Shown: positions 24,258 to 33,000, counted from the stretch's first letter. The stretch is DNA of 64,000 bases from Noviherbaspirillum aerium (GCF_008929045.1 NZ_VFAH01000013.1:1-64000), one strand, 5' to 3'. The notes: a model not told the origin generated them from the sequence alone. Program-made: numbers and translations.

Positions 24258-24731
24258 TCAGGCGGCTATATGGGGGCGCGGCATCAATACCACGTTATGT
24301 TCGGCGTTCTTTTGTCGCTGCTGGTCTACCAGGTCCTTCAACGACACGGAATCCAGGTATTCGACCATCTTGGCATTGAGCGTTGCCCACAAATCATGTG
24401 TCATGCAACGGGTGCCGTGTTCATGTCCGGGACTATGGCAATTTTCCTTGCCACCGCACTGGGTTGCATCGATCGGCTCATCGACGGCAATAATGATGTC
24501 GGCCACGGTGACTTCTTCCGGCTTGCGTGCCAGCGTATAACCGCCGCCAGGACCGCGTACCGACTCGACGATTTCATGGCGGCGCAACTTACCGAACAAC
24601 TGCTCAAGATAAGACAGCGAAATCTCTTGCCGCTGGCTGATTGCCGACAATGTCACCGGCCCCTTGTCGTCGCGCAGCGCGAGATCAATCATCGCAGTTA
24701 CTGCAAAACGGCCTTTAGTAGTCAGACGCAT
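24258..24731 (-). CDS. iscR: Rrf2-family Fe-S sensing repressor IscR
   Basis: 157-residue winged-helix regulator that represses the isc operon when it holds a [2Fe-2S] cluster. It starts MRLTTKGRFAVTAMIDLAL; helix-turn-helix about 28-52; cluster ligands Cys92, Cys98, Cys109 and His112 (CGGKENC ... CMTH). The loop between the second and third Cys is five residues longer than the E. coli spacing as I recall it and carries extra His residues. GGAG 9 nt before the ATG supports the start. First gene of the operon, with a matching operator upstream. Confidence 0.96.
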   Translation of the reverse strand: MRLTTKGRFAVTAMIDLALRDDKGPVTLSAISQRQEISLSYLEQLFGKLRRHEIVESVRGPGGGYTLARKPEEVTVADIIIAVDEPIDATQCGGKENCHSPGHEHGTRCMTHDLWATLNAKMVEYLDSVSLKDLVDQQRQKNAEHNVVLMPRPHIAA

Positions 24732-24782
24732 ATCCCTCAACTCCAGTGCAATACTTCGCGGTTGTTAAGCCGAATAAACCTA

Positions 24783-24807
24783 GATCCCGAAGATTTTAGT
24801 CAAGTAT
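24783..24807 (-). promoter_or_regulatory. Putative type-1 IscR operator of the isc operon
   Basis: Read on the minus strand, the site starts ATACTTGACTAAAATCTTCG and fits the E. coli type-1 IscR consensus (ATASYYGACTRWWWYAGTCRRSTAT, from memory) at 20 of 25 positions, with a perfect left half. It lies 52-76 bp before the iscR ATG. The embedded TTGACT can also serve as a -35; the -10 is unclear (TAGGTT at 15 nt or TTTATT at 19 nt). Implies negative autoregulation by Fe-S status. Confidence 0.65.
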
Positions 24808-25019
24808 ATCAAAGTTGAGTAAATTTGTCAGGTATTGGAGGGGGACGCGCTTGAGGCCGTGTTCATGCTTTTCGTGGCAATAACGCACGGGTGAACAGGC
24901 GGGAGACGGGGTTGCCCGAATTGCTTACAAGTTTGAAATTATTTCACAATTTGCAGAGACCTGCCGGCGGCGAGTTCCGTTATGAGACGGAATCCTTTTT
25001 TCATCGGCTGGAAAGCAAG

Positions 25020-26015
25020 CTATTGCAGCTTGAAGCGGACAAATATCATGTAAGCGGTGGGATCCTTGCCGTAGGACCCTGCCATATGCGAAGGTACCAG
25101 ATGGCGGCTGATGAAAGCGCCGACGTCCAATCCAACCGGCCCCTGGATTCGGAGATCCTGATAGTAGCCCGCAGTGACGCGGTTCAACGTGAACAAATGG
25201 CGTTGCAGGGCTTCATTCTCACGCATGAGGCTATCGCTTCCGACCTGTTCGATACGGCCGAAGATCGAATGTACGCCAGCCACGCGCAATGTCGACTCGA
25301 ACAGCAGTCCGGAGTGACTCTGGCGATTCTTGCGTGCATTGCGCCCCCACGCGAATGTGGCCTGCCAGTCTCCGCCAGTGAAGGGCAGACTATAAGTCGC
25401 AGCAAGCGCGGTACGGCGCACCTGCTCGCCAGGAACAAGATTATCCAGATTGCTGACTGACCCCCGGCTTAGCTTGATCAGCCAGTTTTCTGCGGGGCTG
25501 AAGGCCAGCCGGGTGGAATGCCAGTTCGCGCGTATTGTGCCCCCTTGTTGCTGAACCGCATTTTCCTTGGCCCGTCCGGCGGCTTGCAGAGAAGTGCCCT
25601 CTATGCTGAGGCGCTTCCAGCGATAGCCAAGCATGAACCCTTTGTCATTGACGTTGAAACCTTCCTGCCAGTTTGCAAGACGCATCGCCTCGTTGTCCGC
25701 AAGGAAGGATGGTTGATCCATCAGGTCAGCTACCGTCCCTCTTTTCCCTTCAAAATAAAACCCCATGGTTTTGCGGCTGGGTGACTGCTTGTAGAAGTAG
25801 TCATTGGTGGAGTATGGCGATATGGACAAAGAATGCGGGATTGTCCGTTCAGACCCTGGCGCGGGTTCATCAAAGTGGGGAGAGGAAGCAGGATCTGACG
25901 CAGCAGGGCCGATCATGCTTTTTTCATCCACCCTTTCATGCAATGCGGCAGCTGCATTGCCTGCAGTTAAAGTTAAACAGACTATTGAAAATACGGCCGG
26001 CAAGAAGGTTTTCAT
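25020..26015 (-). CDS. Outer-membrane-type beta-barrel protein, unknown function
   Basis: 331 residues with a clear signal peptide (MKTFLPAVFSIVCLTLTAGN, cut near AAA at residue 23). The mature part after about residue 75 has alternating polar and hydrophobic strands, aromatic girdle residues (MGFYFEG, FMLGYRWKRL, TAYMIFVRFKLQ) and a C terminus ending in an amphipathic strand, as in outer-membrane barrels. A long Ser/Pro-rich stretch (about 25-75) precedes it. I do not recognise the family; it vaguely resembles uncharacterised barrels linked to metal or respiratory genes. An FNR-like box lies upstream (26079-26092), suggesting oxygen control. It lies upstream of the isc operon on the same strand, separated by about 290 bp. 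Confidence 0.72.
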   Translation of the reverse strand: MKTFLPAVFSIVCLTLTAGNAAAALHERVDEKSMIGPAASDPASSPHFDEPAPGSERTIPHSLSISPYSTNDYFYKQSPSRKTMGFYFEGKRGTVADLMDQPSFLADNEAMRLANWQEGFNVNDKGFMLGYRWKRLSIEGTSLQAAGRAKENAVQQQGGTIRANWHSTRLAFSPAENWLIKLSRGSVSNLDNLVPGEQVRRTALAATYSLPFTGGDWQATFAWGRNARKNRQSHSGLLFESTLRVAGVHSIFGRIEQVGSDSLMRENEALQRHLFTLNRVTAGYYQDLRIQGPVGLDVGAFISRHLVPSHMAGSYGKDPTAYMIFVRFKLQ

Positions 26016-26078
26016 GATGTCATTTCATTGCTGGAATTACTTTTATCCTAGCAATCTTTGTACCATGTAATTATTCTA

Positions 26079-26092
26079 TTGATAACAATCAG
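26079..26092 (-). promoter_or_regulatory. Putative FNR/Crp-family binding box
   Basis: TTGAT-AACA-ATCAG matches the FNR consensus TTGAT-N4-ATCAA in 9 of 10 positions. It lies 64-77 bp before the ATG of the barrel gene at 26015, a distance compatible with a class II (-41.5) activator site. The window encodes a regulator with an FNR-like recognition helix at 36.3 kb. Confidence 0.5.
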
Positions 26093-26270
26093 ATATTCCA
26101 GCCTCGGCTGTGGTGGTGCTTAATATTTACCTTTCCCAAGAATGATTCGTAACTCGCGTTTATTTGCATTTTTTACATTGAAGGATAGGCCAACGCGCCG
26201 ATCTCAATTTATAAGCCATATTGCTGATCGCGTTTATCCGACCCCAATGGAATCGCAGCGCACTGATCGC

Positions 26271-26783
26271 TTAGCGGTTGGATTCAACTTGTTCCGGACT
26301 GGTCCTTATCCCATTACTGGCAATGGCTTTGAAAAGGCCGCGACACCCGTCCTCGATATAATCAAGCACAAGATCGAAGTCTTTCGAACCGCGGTAATAA
26401 GGATCATGAACGATGGATGCTGCGTGCTGTGTTGCATAGGACATCAGCAAGCCAATTTTATGTTGGTAAGCGGGAGGACATTTGCGCTGCAGAATTTCAA
26501 GGTTGTTGAAATCCATTCCAATGATCAGGTCGAAGCGCACAAAATCAGCGCTTTCAATTTTTCTGGCACGCAACCGGCTCAAATCATAGCCTCGCTTGCG
26601 TGCAGCAATCTGTGCACGCGGATCGGGCGCTTCGCCTTCATGGTAATCATGGGTTCCGGCGGAATCGATAAGGATATATTCGTGCAATCCTGCGTCGCAT
26701 GCCATCTTGCGCAGTACCCCTTCGGCAGTCGGGGAGCGGCAAATATTGCCCATGCAAACGAAGAGAACGCGTGTCGTATCCAT
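26271..26783 (-). CDS. Low-molecular-weight protein tyrosine phosphatase
   Basis: 170 residues from ATG 26783 (MDTTRVLFVCMGNICRSPTA). The P-loop CMGNICRS (C-x5-R-S) is complete and the general-acid Asp is in HDPYYRGSKDFD; the partner GMDFNN segment is present. Family members dephosphorylate protein tyrosines and in bacteria often control exopolysaccharide kinases (Wzb/Etp type), but no capsule genes are nearby, so it is more likely the stand-alone housekeeping type. DNA around it is less GC-rich than the flanks. Confidence 0.92.
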   Translation of the reverse strand: MDTTRVLFVCMGNICRSPTAEGVLRKMACDAGLHEYILIDSAGTHDYHEGEAPDPRAQIAARKRGYDLSRLRARKIESADFVRFDLIIGMDFNNLEILQRKCPPAYQHKIGLLMSYATQHAASIVHDPYYRGSKDFDLVLDYIEDGCRGLFKAIASNGIRTSPEQVESNR

Positions 26784-26991
26784 AAATCTGCCTCCATCAA
26801 CGTCCCTGCCCTGTAGCAGCATTAGATCAAGCGGGATGATGAATTCATCTTGGCAAATTACATGTTCGTTGCCATGATTTTTAACAAAAGTGTTTTATGA
26901 GCAGCAGATTAGCCTGCCGAAGCATGACTGAAATCAGGAAAACACATTCGCAAGATGATGTGCGCTTCCGCGAGACAGGACTGCTGAAGGG

Positions 26992-27783
26992 CTATTTCTG
27001 CCGCTGCAGTAGATGCATGGGCGAAAACAAGTCCTGCATTGCCTTGTTGCCGATAAAGGATAGGTTGTAAGGATGCTCCGAAACCGCACGGGGAAATTTC
27101 GCCGTCACGTCAAGCGCTCCTAGCTGCTCAGCGATTTTCCCCCAGAGCACAAGCGTAGGCGCCGGCAAATCCTTGCTCACGAAATGGGCGACCAAGGCAT
27201 TCAACACAACTTCCAGAAATGGCCTCCATGCCTTCGCATCGCGGACGGGAGGAACATCAGGACGAAATACCAGGCTTGCATTCAACAGCAGGAATCCGTG
27301 CCGAGTCAGATTGCCTTGAAGCTCGGTAAGAGTCTGGATAAAGGACGAACCAACCGCGCGCGCCTTTGCCGATACGCTGGCAATAGCCTCGCCCGATGTA
27401 TTCTCCAGATCCAGCATGCCGTCGGCAACCAGCAGCATCTTCATGAAGTTTCTCAGCGAGGTGGCCCGATTGACCTGCTTGGACAAGCCTTTCTCCGACC
27501 AAAGCGACTCCACTGCCCCATCCATGAAACACACTCCCGTCGCACTTTCCTCGCGCGGATAGGGCCCCTCACCAACCAGCACATACCGCACTTCGTCAAT
27601 CGGCTTGGCAAACGCGGCAAAAATCCGGCCTTGCGTCGGGAGGTAGCTGCTCTCGGCGAGGGAAGGAAGATAAGCCGGATCAGCGGCAGCGACGGCGTTC
27701 AATCCGCTGATTAGGATCGGCTTCCACGAAGGATGGGCAAGCTCCAAGGCTTGGTTCAGAGATACAGGCAGGGATGAAGGCAT
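26992..27783 (-). CDS. Uracil-DNA glycosylase-like protein with altered active site
   Basis: 263 residues from ATG 27783 (MPSSLPVSLNQALELAHPSW); GTG starts at 27810 or 27852 are possible because no ATG has a strong ribosome binding site. The fold matches family 1 uracil-DNA glycosylase along its length: LVGEGPYPREESATGVCF (residues 69-86) aligns with the GQDPYHGPGQAHGLAF motif, FLLLNASLVFR (164-174) with LLLNTVLTVR, LVLWGK with FLLWGS, and EHPYNLSF (236-243) with the HPSPLS loop. The catalytic Asp is Gly73 and the motif His is Pro76; His237 remains. So it is probably not a standard glycosylase. It lies directly downstream of uvrB, suggesting a DNA-related role. Confidence 0.75.
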   Translation of the reverse strand: MPSSLPVSLNQALELAHPSWKPILISGLNAVAAADPAYLPSLAESSYLPTQGRIFAAFAKPIDEVRYVLVGEGPYPREESATGVCFMDGAVESLWSEKGLSKQVNRATSLRNFMKMLLVADGMLDLENTSGEAIASVSAKARAVGSSFIQTLTELQGNLTRHGFLLLNASLVFRPDVPPVRDAKAWRPFLEVVLNALVAHFVSKDLPAPTLVLWGKIAEQLGALDVTAKFPRAVSEHPYNLSFIGNKAMQDLFSPMHLLQRQK

Positions 27784-27871
27784 ATGCAGGAATGGCCAAG
27801 GTTGAAACACAAACGTCTCCCATGGCGGAAATGCCCGACAAGGCGGCGGCACTGGCCGCCGCCCGAAAAGC

Positions 27872-29965
27872 CTACTTGCTGATCAGGGGCACGACATTAT
27901 CCATACCGGGAGCGCCGAATAGCTGCTCTTTCAACAGATGCAACTGATCCCGGATTTTAGCCGCCTTTTCGAACTCCAGATTTTTGGCATGATCCACCAT
28001 GAGTTTTTCGAGCCGCTTGATTTCCTTGCTCACCTGCTTTTCGCTCATTGACTCATACTTTGCCTGCTCCTGCGCAACCAGCAATTCGCCCCGCGCTTCT
28101 TGCGGGCTATAGACTCCGTCGATCAGGTCTCGAATTTCCTTCTTCACGCCGGCAGGAATAATGTTGTTTGCGGTATTGAACGCAATCTGCTTGGTGCGGC
28201 GGCGATCGGTTTCATCGATGGCGCGCCTCATGGAATCGGTAATCCTGTCGCCATACAGGATGGCCATGCCATTCAAGTTACGCGCGGCGCGGCCGATGGT
28301 CTGGATCAGGCTTCGCTCCGAACGCAGGAAGCCTTCCTTGTCCGCATCGAGAATGGCGACCAGGGATACCTCGGGAATATCCAAACCTTCGCGCAGCAGG
28401 TTGATGCCAACCAGGACATCAAAGGTGCCAAGGCGCAGATCGCGAATGATCTCAACGCGCTCCACCGTGTCAATATCACTATGCAGGTAGCGGACCTTGA
28501 CGCCATTGTCGCCCAGGAATTCCGTCAGCTGCTCGGCCATGCGCTTGGTCAGGGTAGTCACCAGCACGCGCTCGTTTTTCTTGATCCGATCCGAAATTTC
28601 GGACATCAGGTCATCGACCTGGCTGCTCGCCGGGCGGACGGCAATCTGCGGATCAACCAGTCCTGTTGGTCGTACCACCTGCTCGACGACCTGGCCGGAA
28701 TGCTGACCTTCATACTCTGCCGGCGTCGCCGATACGAAAATCGTCTGACGCATTTTTCCCTCGAATTCCTGAAACTTGAGCGGACGATTGTCGAGCGCCG
28801 ACGGCAGGCGAAATCCATAGTCGACCAGATTGGTCTTGCGTGCGCGGTCGCCGTTGTACATACCGTTCAACTGCCCGAGAAGCACGTGGGATTCGTCGAG
28901 AAACATTACGGCGTCCTGGGGCAGATAATCGACCAGGGTTGGCGGCGGTTCGCCCGGCTTCGCGCCGCTCAAATGACGCGAATAATTTTCGATGCCCTTC
29001 GTGAAGCCGATTTCCTGCATCATTTCCAGGTCGAAGCGGGTACGCTGCTCAAGCCGCTGCTCTTCGATAAGCTTGTTCTCCTTGCGGAAGAACTCGAGGC
29101 GTTCACGGAGCTCTTCCTTGATGCTTTCGATCGCGCGCAAGACAGTGGAGCGCGGCGTCACGTAATGTGATCCGGGATAGATGGTAAAGCGGGGTATTTT
29201 CTGCCGTACGCGCCCAGTGAGCGGGTCAAACAATTGCAGGCTGTCGATCTCGTCGTCAAAGGTTTCAATACGCAGAGCCAGTTCGGCATGCTCAGCCGGG
29301 AAGACATCGATCGTATCGCCCCGCACGCGGAAAGTGCCGCGGCCAAAATCAACTTCATTGCGCGTATATTGCATCTGGATCAGGCGCGCGATCACATCGC
29401 GCTGGCTGACCTTGTCCTTGGCGCGCAAGGTCAGGATCATCTTGTGGTATTCATTCGGATTACCGATACCGTAGATGGCGGACACGGTCGCCACGATCAC
29501 GACATCACGGCGTTCCATCAGCGATTTCGTACACGACAACCGCATCTGCTCGATATGCTCGTTGATTGAGGAATCCTTCTCGATGAACAAGTCCCGTTGC
29601 GGAACATAGGCTTCCGGCTGATAGTAGTCGTAGTAGCTGACGAAATACTCGACGGCATTCTGCGGAAAGAATTCGCGGAATTCGCTGTATAGCTGTGCGG
29701 CCAGGGTCTTGTTGGGCGCGAAGATGATCGCCGGCCGTCCCAGCCGGGCAATCACGTTTGCCATGGTGTAGGTTTTTCCCGAACCGGTTACGCCGAGCAG
29801 GGTCTGAAACGACAGGCCGTCCTCAATGCCCTCGACCAGCTTATCGATTGCTACCGGCTGATCTCCGGCAGGCGGAAATGGCTGAAATAGCCTGTAAGGA
29901 GAATCCGGGAAAGTGACGATTTTCGATTCGTCGATCGGGCTTGAAACCTGGGATAAATCTGCCAT
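27872..29965 (-). CDS. uvrB: Excinuclease ABC subunit B
   Basis: Damage-verification helicase-like subunit of nucleotide excision repair. 697 residues: Walker [14 protein letters not shown], beta-hairpin region [15 protein letters not shown], Walker [10 protein letters not shown], helicase motif [12 protein letters not shown], and a C-terminal UVR motif (about 650-685, [21 protein letters not shown]). Divergent from tyrB with 118 bp between starts; I see no LexA box there. Confidence 0.97.
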   Translation of the reverse strand: MADLSQVSSPIDESKIVTFPDSPYRLFQPFPPAGDQPVAIDKLVEGIEDGLSFQTLLGVTGSGKTYTMANVIARLGRPAIIFAPNKTLAAQLYSEFREFFPQNAVEYFVSYYDYYQPEAYVPQRDLFIEKDSSINEHIEQMRLSCTKSLMERRDVVIVATVSAIYGIGNPNEYHKMILTLRAKDKVSQRDVIARLIQMQYTRNEVDFGRGTFRVRGDTIDVFPAEHAELALRIETFDDEIDSLQLFDPLTGRVRQKIPRFTIYPGSHYVTPRSTVLRAIESIKEELRERLEFFRKENKLIEEQRLEQRTRFDLEMMQEIGFTKGIENYSRHLSGAKPGEPPPTLVDYLPQDAVMFLDESHVLLGQLNGMYNGDRARKTNLVDYGFRLPSALDNRPLKFQEFEGKMRQTIFVSATPAEYEGQHSGQVVEQVVRPTGLVDPQIAVRPASSQVDDLMSEISDRIKKNERVLVTTLTKRMAEQLTEFLGDNGVKVRYLHSDIDTVERVEIIRDLRLGTFDVLVGINLLREGLDIPEVSLVAILDADKEGFLRSERSLIQTIGRAARNLNGMAILYGDRITDSMRRAIDETDRRRTKQIAFNTANNIIPAGVKKEIRDLIDGVYSPQEARGELLVAQEQAKYESMSEKQVSKEIKRLEKLMVDHAKNLEFEKAAKIRDQLHLLKEQLFGAPGMDNVVPLISK

Positions 29966-30037
29966 CTCAATTCGACCTTTGGTAGAATAATAAGTTGCAC
30001 CTTGCTTCGAGGCCTATGCCCGAACTGACTACAACCC

Positions 30038-30071
30038 GGCCGCATCATGCTTCCTTCTGCGGCCAATTTTT
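30038..30071 (+). terminator. Terminator-like hairpin in the tyrB leader
   Basis: GGCCGCA (30038-30044) pairs with TGCGGCC (30058-30064) around a 13-nt loop and is followed by AATTTTT, ending 13 nt before the tyrB ATG. On the plus strand it has the form of an intrinsic terminator or attenuator inside the 5' leader. No clear Shine-Dalgarno lies between it and the ATG. No leader peptide is evident. Confidence 0.4.
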
Positions 30072-30083
30072 CATGTTATCACG

Positions 30084-31298
30084 ATGAGCCAAACCCAATC
30101 CGCCTCTCTGTTCAGCGCTATCGAAATGGCGCCGCGCGACCCCATTCTCGGCATTACCGAAGCTTTCAATGCTGACAAAAATCCGAACAAAGTGAATCTT
30201 GGAGTCGGCGTTTATTACGATGACAACGGCAAGGTTCCCCTGCTCGATTGCGTTCGCAAGGCGGAAACCCAACTGATGGAAAAGCCCGCGCCGCGCAGTT
30301 ATCTGCCGATCGACGGTCTGGCTGTTTATGACAAAGCGGTGCAAGAGCTTGTATTTGGGGCCGATAGCGCGGTAGTTCAAGAAAAACGTGCAGTAACGGT
30401 TCAGGCACTGGGCGGCACGGGAGCGCTGAAGATTGGCGCCGATTTCCTGAAACGCTTTTCGCCTGACTCGCAGGTGTGGATCAGCGATCCGAGCTGGGAA
30501 AATCACCGTGCCCTGTTTGAAGCCGCCGGTTTCACTGTCAACAACTACCCCTACTATGATCCCGCAACCCGCGGCGTGAATTTCAGCGGCATGCTCAATG
30601 CATTGAAGGAAATGCCGGCGGGCTCCATCGTGCTTCTTCATGCCTGCTGCCATAATCCGACCGGCGCGGACTTGACAGAAGAGCAATGGACGGAAGTCAT
30701 TAACGTCGTGACACAGCGCGGCCTTATTCCTTTCCTCGATATGGCATATCAGGGCTTTGGCGATGGCATCGAAGAAGATGGCAAGGTCGTGCGCCGGTTT
30801 GCAGAAGCCGGTGGTCCGCTGCTCGTTTCCAACTCGTTCTCCAAGTCGTTCTCGCTGTATGGCGAACGCGTCGGTGCCTTGAGCATTGCCGCAGTCAGCG
30901 CCGATGAAGCAAGCCGCGTCCTGTCGCAATTGAAGCGCGTGGTTCGCACCAACTATTCCAACCCGCCGCTTCACGGTGGCCAGGTGGTCGCTTCCGCCCT
31001 TTCCAATCCGGAATTGCGTCAGCTCTGGGAAGACGAACTTGCCGGCATGCGCGTACGTATCCGTGAAATGCGTCAGGCACTGGTCGACAAGCTCAAGAGC
31101 AAGGCTCCCGGCCATGATTTCGATTTCGTCATCAAGCAACGCGGCATGTTCTCCTATTCCGGACTCACCAAGGAACAAGTCGGCCGCCTGCGCGACGAAT
31201 ATTCAATCTACGCGGTCGATACCGGACGTATTTGCGTGGCCGCGCTTAACTCAAAGAATATCGATGCCGTGGTCGACGCGATCGCAAAGGTTCTCTAA
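30084..31298 (+). CDS. tyrB: Aromatic amino acid / aspartate aminotransferase
   Basis: PLP-dependent class I aminotransferase acting on aromatic amino acids and aspartate, 404 residues. The family start ends in MAPRDPILGITEAFNADKNP; HNPTGADL segment; PLP lysine in SNSFSKSFSLYGERVGAL; substrate-binding Arg in the C-terminal MFSYSGLT region. Similar proteins are named TyrB or AspC; tyrB is the usual name beside uvrB in betaproteobacteria, but specificity cannot be read from the sequence. A terminator-like hairpin sits in its leader. Confidence 0.93.
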   Translation: MSQTQSASLFSAIEMAPRDPILGITEAFNADKNPNKVNLGVGVYYDDNGKVPLLDCVRKAETQLMEKPAPRSYLPIDGLAVYDKAVQELVFGADSAVVQEKRAVTVQALGGTGALKIGADFLKRFSPDSQVWISDPSWENHRALFEAAGFTVNNYPYYDPATRGVNFSGMLNALKEMPAGSIVLLHACCHNPTGADLTEEQWTEVINVVTQRGLIPFLDMAYQGFGDGIEEDGKVVRRFAEAGGPLLVSNSFSKSFSLYGERVGALSIAAVSADEASRVLSQLKRVVRTNYSNPPLHGGQVVASALSNPELRQLWEDELAGMRVRIREMRQALVDKLKSKAPGHDFDFVIKQRGMFSYSGLTKEQVGRLRDEYSIYAVDTGRICVAALNSKNIDAVVDAIAKVL

Positions 31299-31379
31299 GC
31301 ACCGACCCAGCCGCGTAATCAGCGGGTAGACTCGCGCCGGATGAGATCATTCGGCCGCCAATGAAACCCGCTCAAATCT

Positions 31380-31409
31380 TTGACATCTGCGGAAAGATCG
31401 GCCTATAAT
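31380..31409 (+). promoter_or_regulatory. Sigma-70 promoter of tRNA-Asn
   Basis: Perfect -35 TTGACA (31380-31385) and perfect -10 TATAAT (31404-31409) with an 18-nt spacer, ending 11 nt before the tRNA 5' end. This is the strongest promoter visible in the window. Confidence 0.85.
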
Positions 31410-31420
31410 AGCTGCTCTGT

Positions 31421-31496
31421 TCCCTGATAGCTCAGTCGGTAGAGCGACGGACTGTTAATCCGCAGGTCCCTGGTTCGAGTCCAGGTCGGGGAGCCA
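31421..31496 (+). tRNA. tRNA-Asn (anticodon GTT)
   Basis: 76 nt including encoded CCA. Acceptor TCCCTGA pairs with TCGGGGA (one G-T pair), D-arm GCTCAGTCGGTAGAGC, anticodon loop CTGTTAA with GTT at 31454-31456, and T-arm loop TTCGAGT. The cloverleaf is complete. A strong promoter precedes and an intrinsic terminator follows, so it is a single-gene unit. Confidence 0.97.
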
Positions 31497-31507
31497 AAGA
31501 ATTCGAA

Positions 31508-31533
31508 GGGCCACTTTTGTGGCCCTTTTTTTT
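31508..31533 (+). terminator. Intrinsic terminator after tRNA-Asn
   Basis: GGGCCAC (31508-31514), TTTT loop, GTGGCCC (31519-31525), then eight Ts. Classic factor-independent terminator. Confidence 0.9.
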
Positions 31534-31950
31534 CGACCCGCGTAAACACAGGGCCCTCTCTTTTGCCGTATGCCTTATGAGCAAATTCGAAGTGTGGATA
31601 TCTGCCCTTCATATCTTGGCTCATCTATCCGTCGCGACGCCTGCGGATTCTTACCCTATCCAATTTTAAGTCCCAACAAAAAGATTCCAAGTGGCAATCT
31701 TGTTTGCGCAATATCAATTGCCATCGAGAATCGTCTGCCACATTGAAATCATTGCAAACAGGAAAATATGGATCTTTACCATATTTCATGCCACTCACTG
31801 TTACAGACGGAAAGTTTTTCATGTCTGGTAAACCTACGCTAGCTTTCGTCATGAGATGAAGCTCGACAGCAGTTGCAAACTGTACTGCGGTTACAACCAA
31901 ATGTCTGCGTTTATTACCCCCAAACAATGGCATAGGGTATAGGAGGAGAC
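31534..31950. other. Intergenic region between tRNA-Asn and the UbiU-like gene
   Basis: About 415 bases, less GC-rich than the flanks. A minus-strand frame (31625-31969) and another over the tRNA are open, but neither looks like a protein gene: no ribosome binding site and no recognisable pattern. I searched by eye for a repeat of the tRNA 3' end that would mark an attachment site and found none. The promoter of the following gene should be here but is not obvious. Confidence 0.55.
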
Positions 31951-32916
31951 ATGGCAAGAACTTCTGCACAAGTGCTTTTCATCCGGAAAGCATCCGAACC
32001 AGTCGTGGAAAAGCTGGAGCTTGTATGTCAGGCACCTAACATGACAAGCTTGAAGGCCGCTATTGATAATGGAGCCAATTCCATAAAAATCGACTGCTCC
32101 CCCATTACTCCACGCACTCATTCAGGATTTTCACTCCTTCATGACGCCGCATTAAGAAAAGGGATCCGCTACGCTCATGAGCATGAAGCGAAGATCATAT
32201 TTTCCTTCGCTCCATTAAAGTCGGACGCAACATCCTGGGCAAGATCGATATCCATCATCAGGGATGCATCAAGCCTGGGTATCGATGCCATTGCACTGTC
32301 CGACCCGGCATTGATGCTATACACAGCAGCACATTATCCGAAGCTCGCGATCCATTATTTGGTTCCGCCGTCGATAGTCGAGCCTGGCGCAATCAAACAC
32401 ATGCAACGAAGTATTCCCATCTCGCGCCTCATCTTGCCACCTGTGGTTTCCGTCGCTCAAATCAAGGAGATCACCACCGAATTGAAAATCGATGTGGAAC
32501 TTGTCGGTTATGGCCGTGGCAGTGCCATCCTTGCTCCTCAATCCAAATTCTACAAGGCTGGGAACGCAGGGTATCGGCGACTGACGACCCAGGAAAGGCG
32601 TCATGACCTCACCACTTCATCCGCCACACATTGTGGTGCGATCGAACGTTGCGCTACCGCTGACGAGGCCACAAATGATTATATTTTTCAACACGCCTGC
32701 GCCGAGCAATGGAACGTGCTGCGTGTTCTTCCTCAGTTGACAGCCATTCATGTACGCGCGTTGAGGATCGAACTGCAGGATCATTCGCCTGCGAAAATTG
32801 CACGATTTACAAGGATATGGCGCACAGCCATTGATGAATGTTCACAGGATACTGAGCATTACAATGTGCGTCCGGCATGGCTGGTGGAGCTCAAGCAACT
32901 TGCATCACCAATCTGA
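31951..32916 (+). CDS. UbiU-like (peptidase U32 family) protein lacking cluster cysteines
   Basis: 321 residues, with a strong AGGAGGAG ribosome binding site. It aligns end to end with UbiU/YhbU-type U32 proteins: LELVCQAPNMTSLKAAIDNG (residues 22-41) matches UbiU LELLCPAGNLPALKAAIENG, the PRVLSIHQVK-like region is PPVVSVAQIK (163-172), and the tail ARFTRIWRTAIDECSQD matches the UbiU C terminus. UbiU with UbiV performs oxygen-independent hydroxylation in ubiquinone synthesis using a [4Fe-4S] cluster. Here the first two ligand positions are Ser191 and Ser198, the third segment is missing, and no UbiV or UbiT gene is adjacent. It is probably a diverged paralog without the cluster; function unknown. 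Confidence 0.78.
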   Translation: MARTSAQVLFIRKASEPVVEKLELVCQAPNMTSLKAAIDNGANSIKIDCSPITPRTHSGFSLLHDAALRKGIRYAHEHEAKIIFSFAPLKSDATSWARSISIIRDASSLGIDAIALSDPALMLYTAAHYPKLAIHYLVPPSIVEPGAIKHMQRSIPISRLILPPVVSVAQIKEITTELKIDVELVGYGRGSAILAPQSKFYKAGNAGYRRLTTQERRHDLTTSSATHCGAIERCATADEATNDYIFQHACAEQWNVLRVLPQLTAIHVRALRIELQDHSPAKIARFTRIWRTAIDECSQDTEHYNVRPAWLVELKQLASPI

Positions 32917-33000
32917 GTTTTCATTAGTAAGCGCTGCAATGTTGATGGCCATGCCGACGGCAGCGAACTCGTTTCCATGGCTTGAGCTGCGTTGAGAAGC

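Noticed and set aside
24975-25001. Hairpin TTCCGT/ACGGAA followed by TCCTTTTTT on the plus strand
   Set aside because: It has terminator form, but no plus-strand gene lies upstream; both neighbours are on the minus strand, so it is probably chance.
31403-31624. Minus-strand frame crossing tRNA-Asn
   Set aside because: It contains the antisense of a tRNA and its terminator, so it is not a gene.
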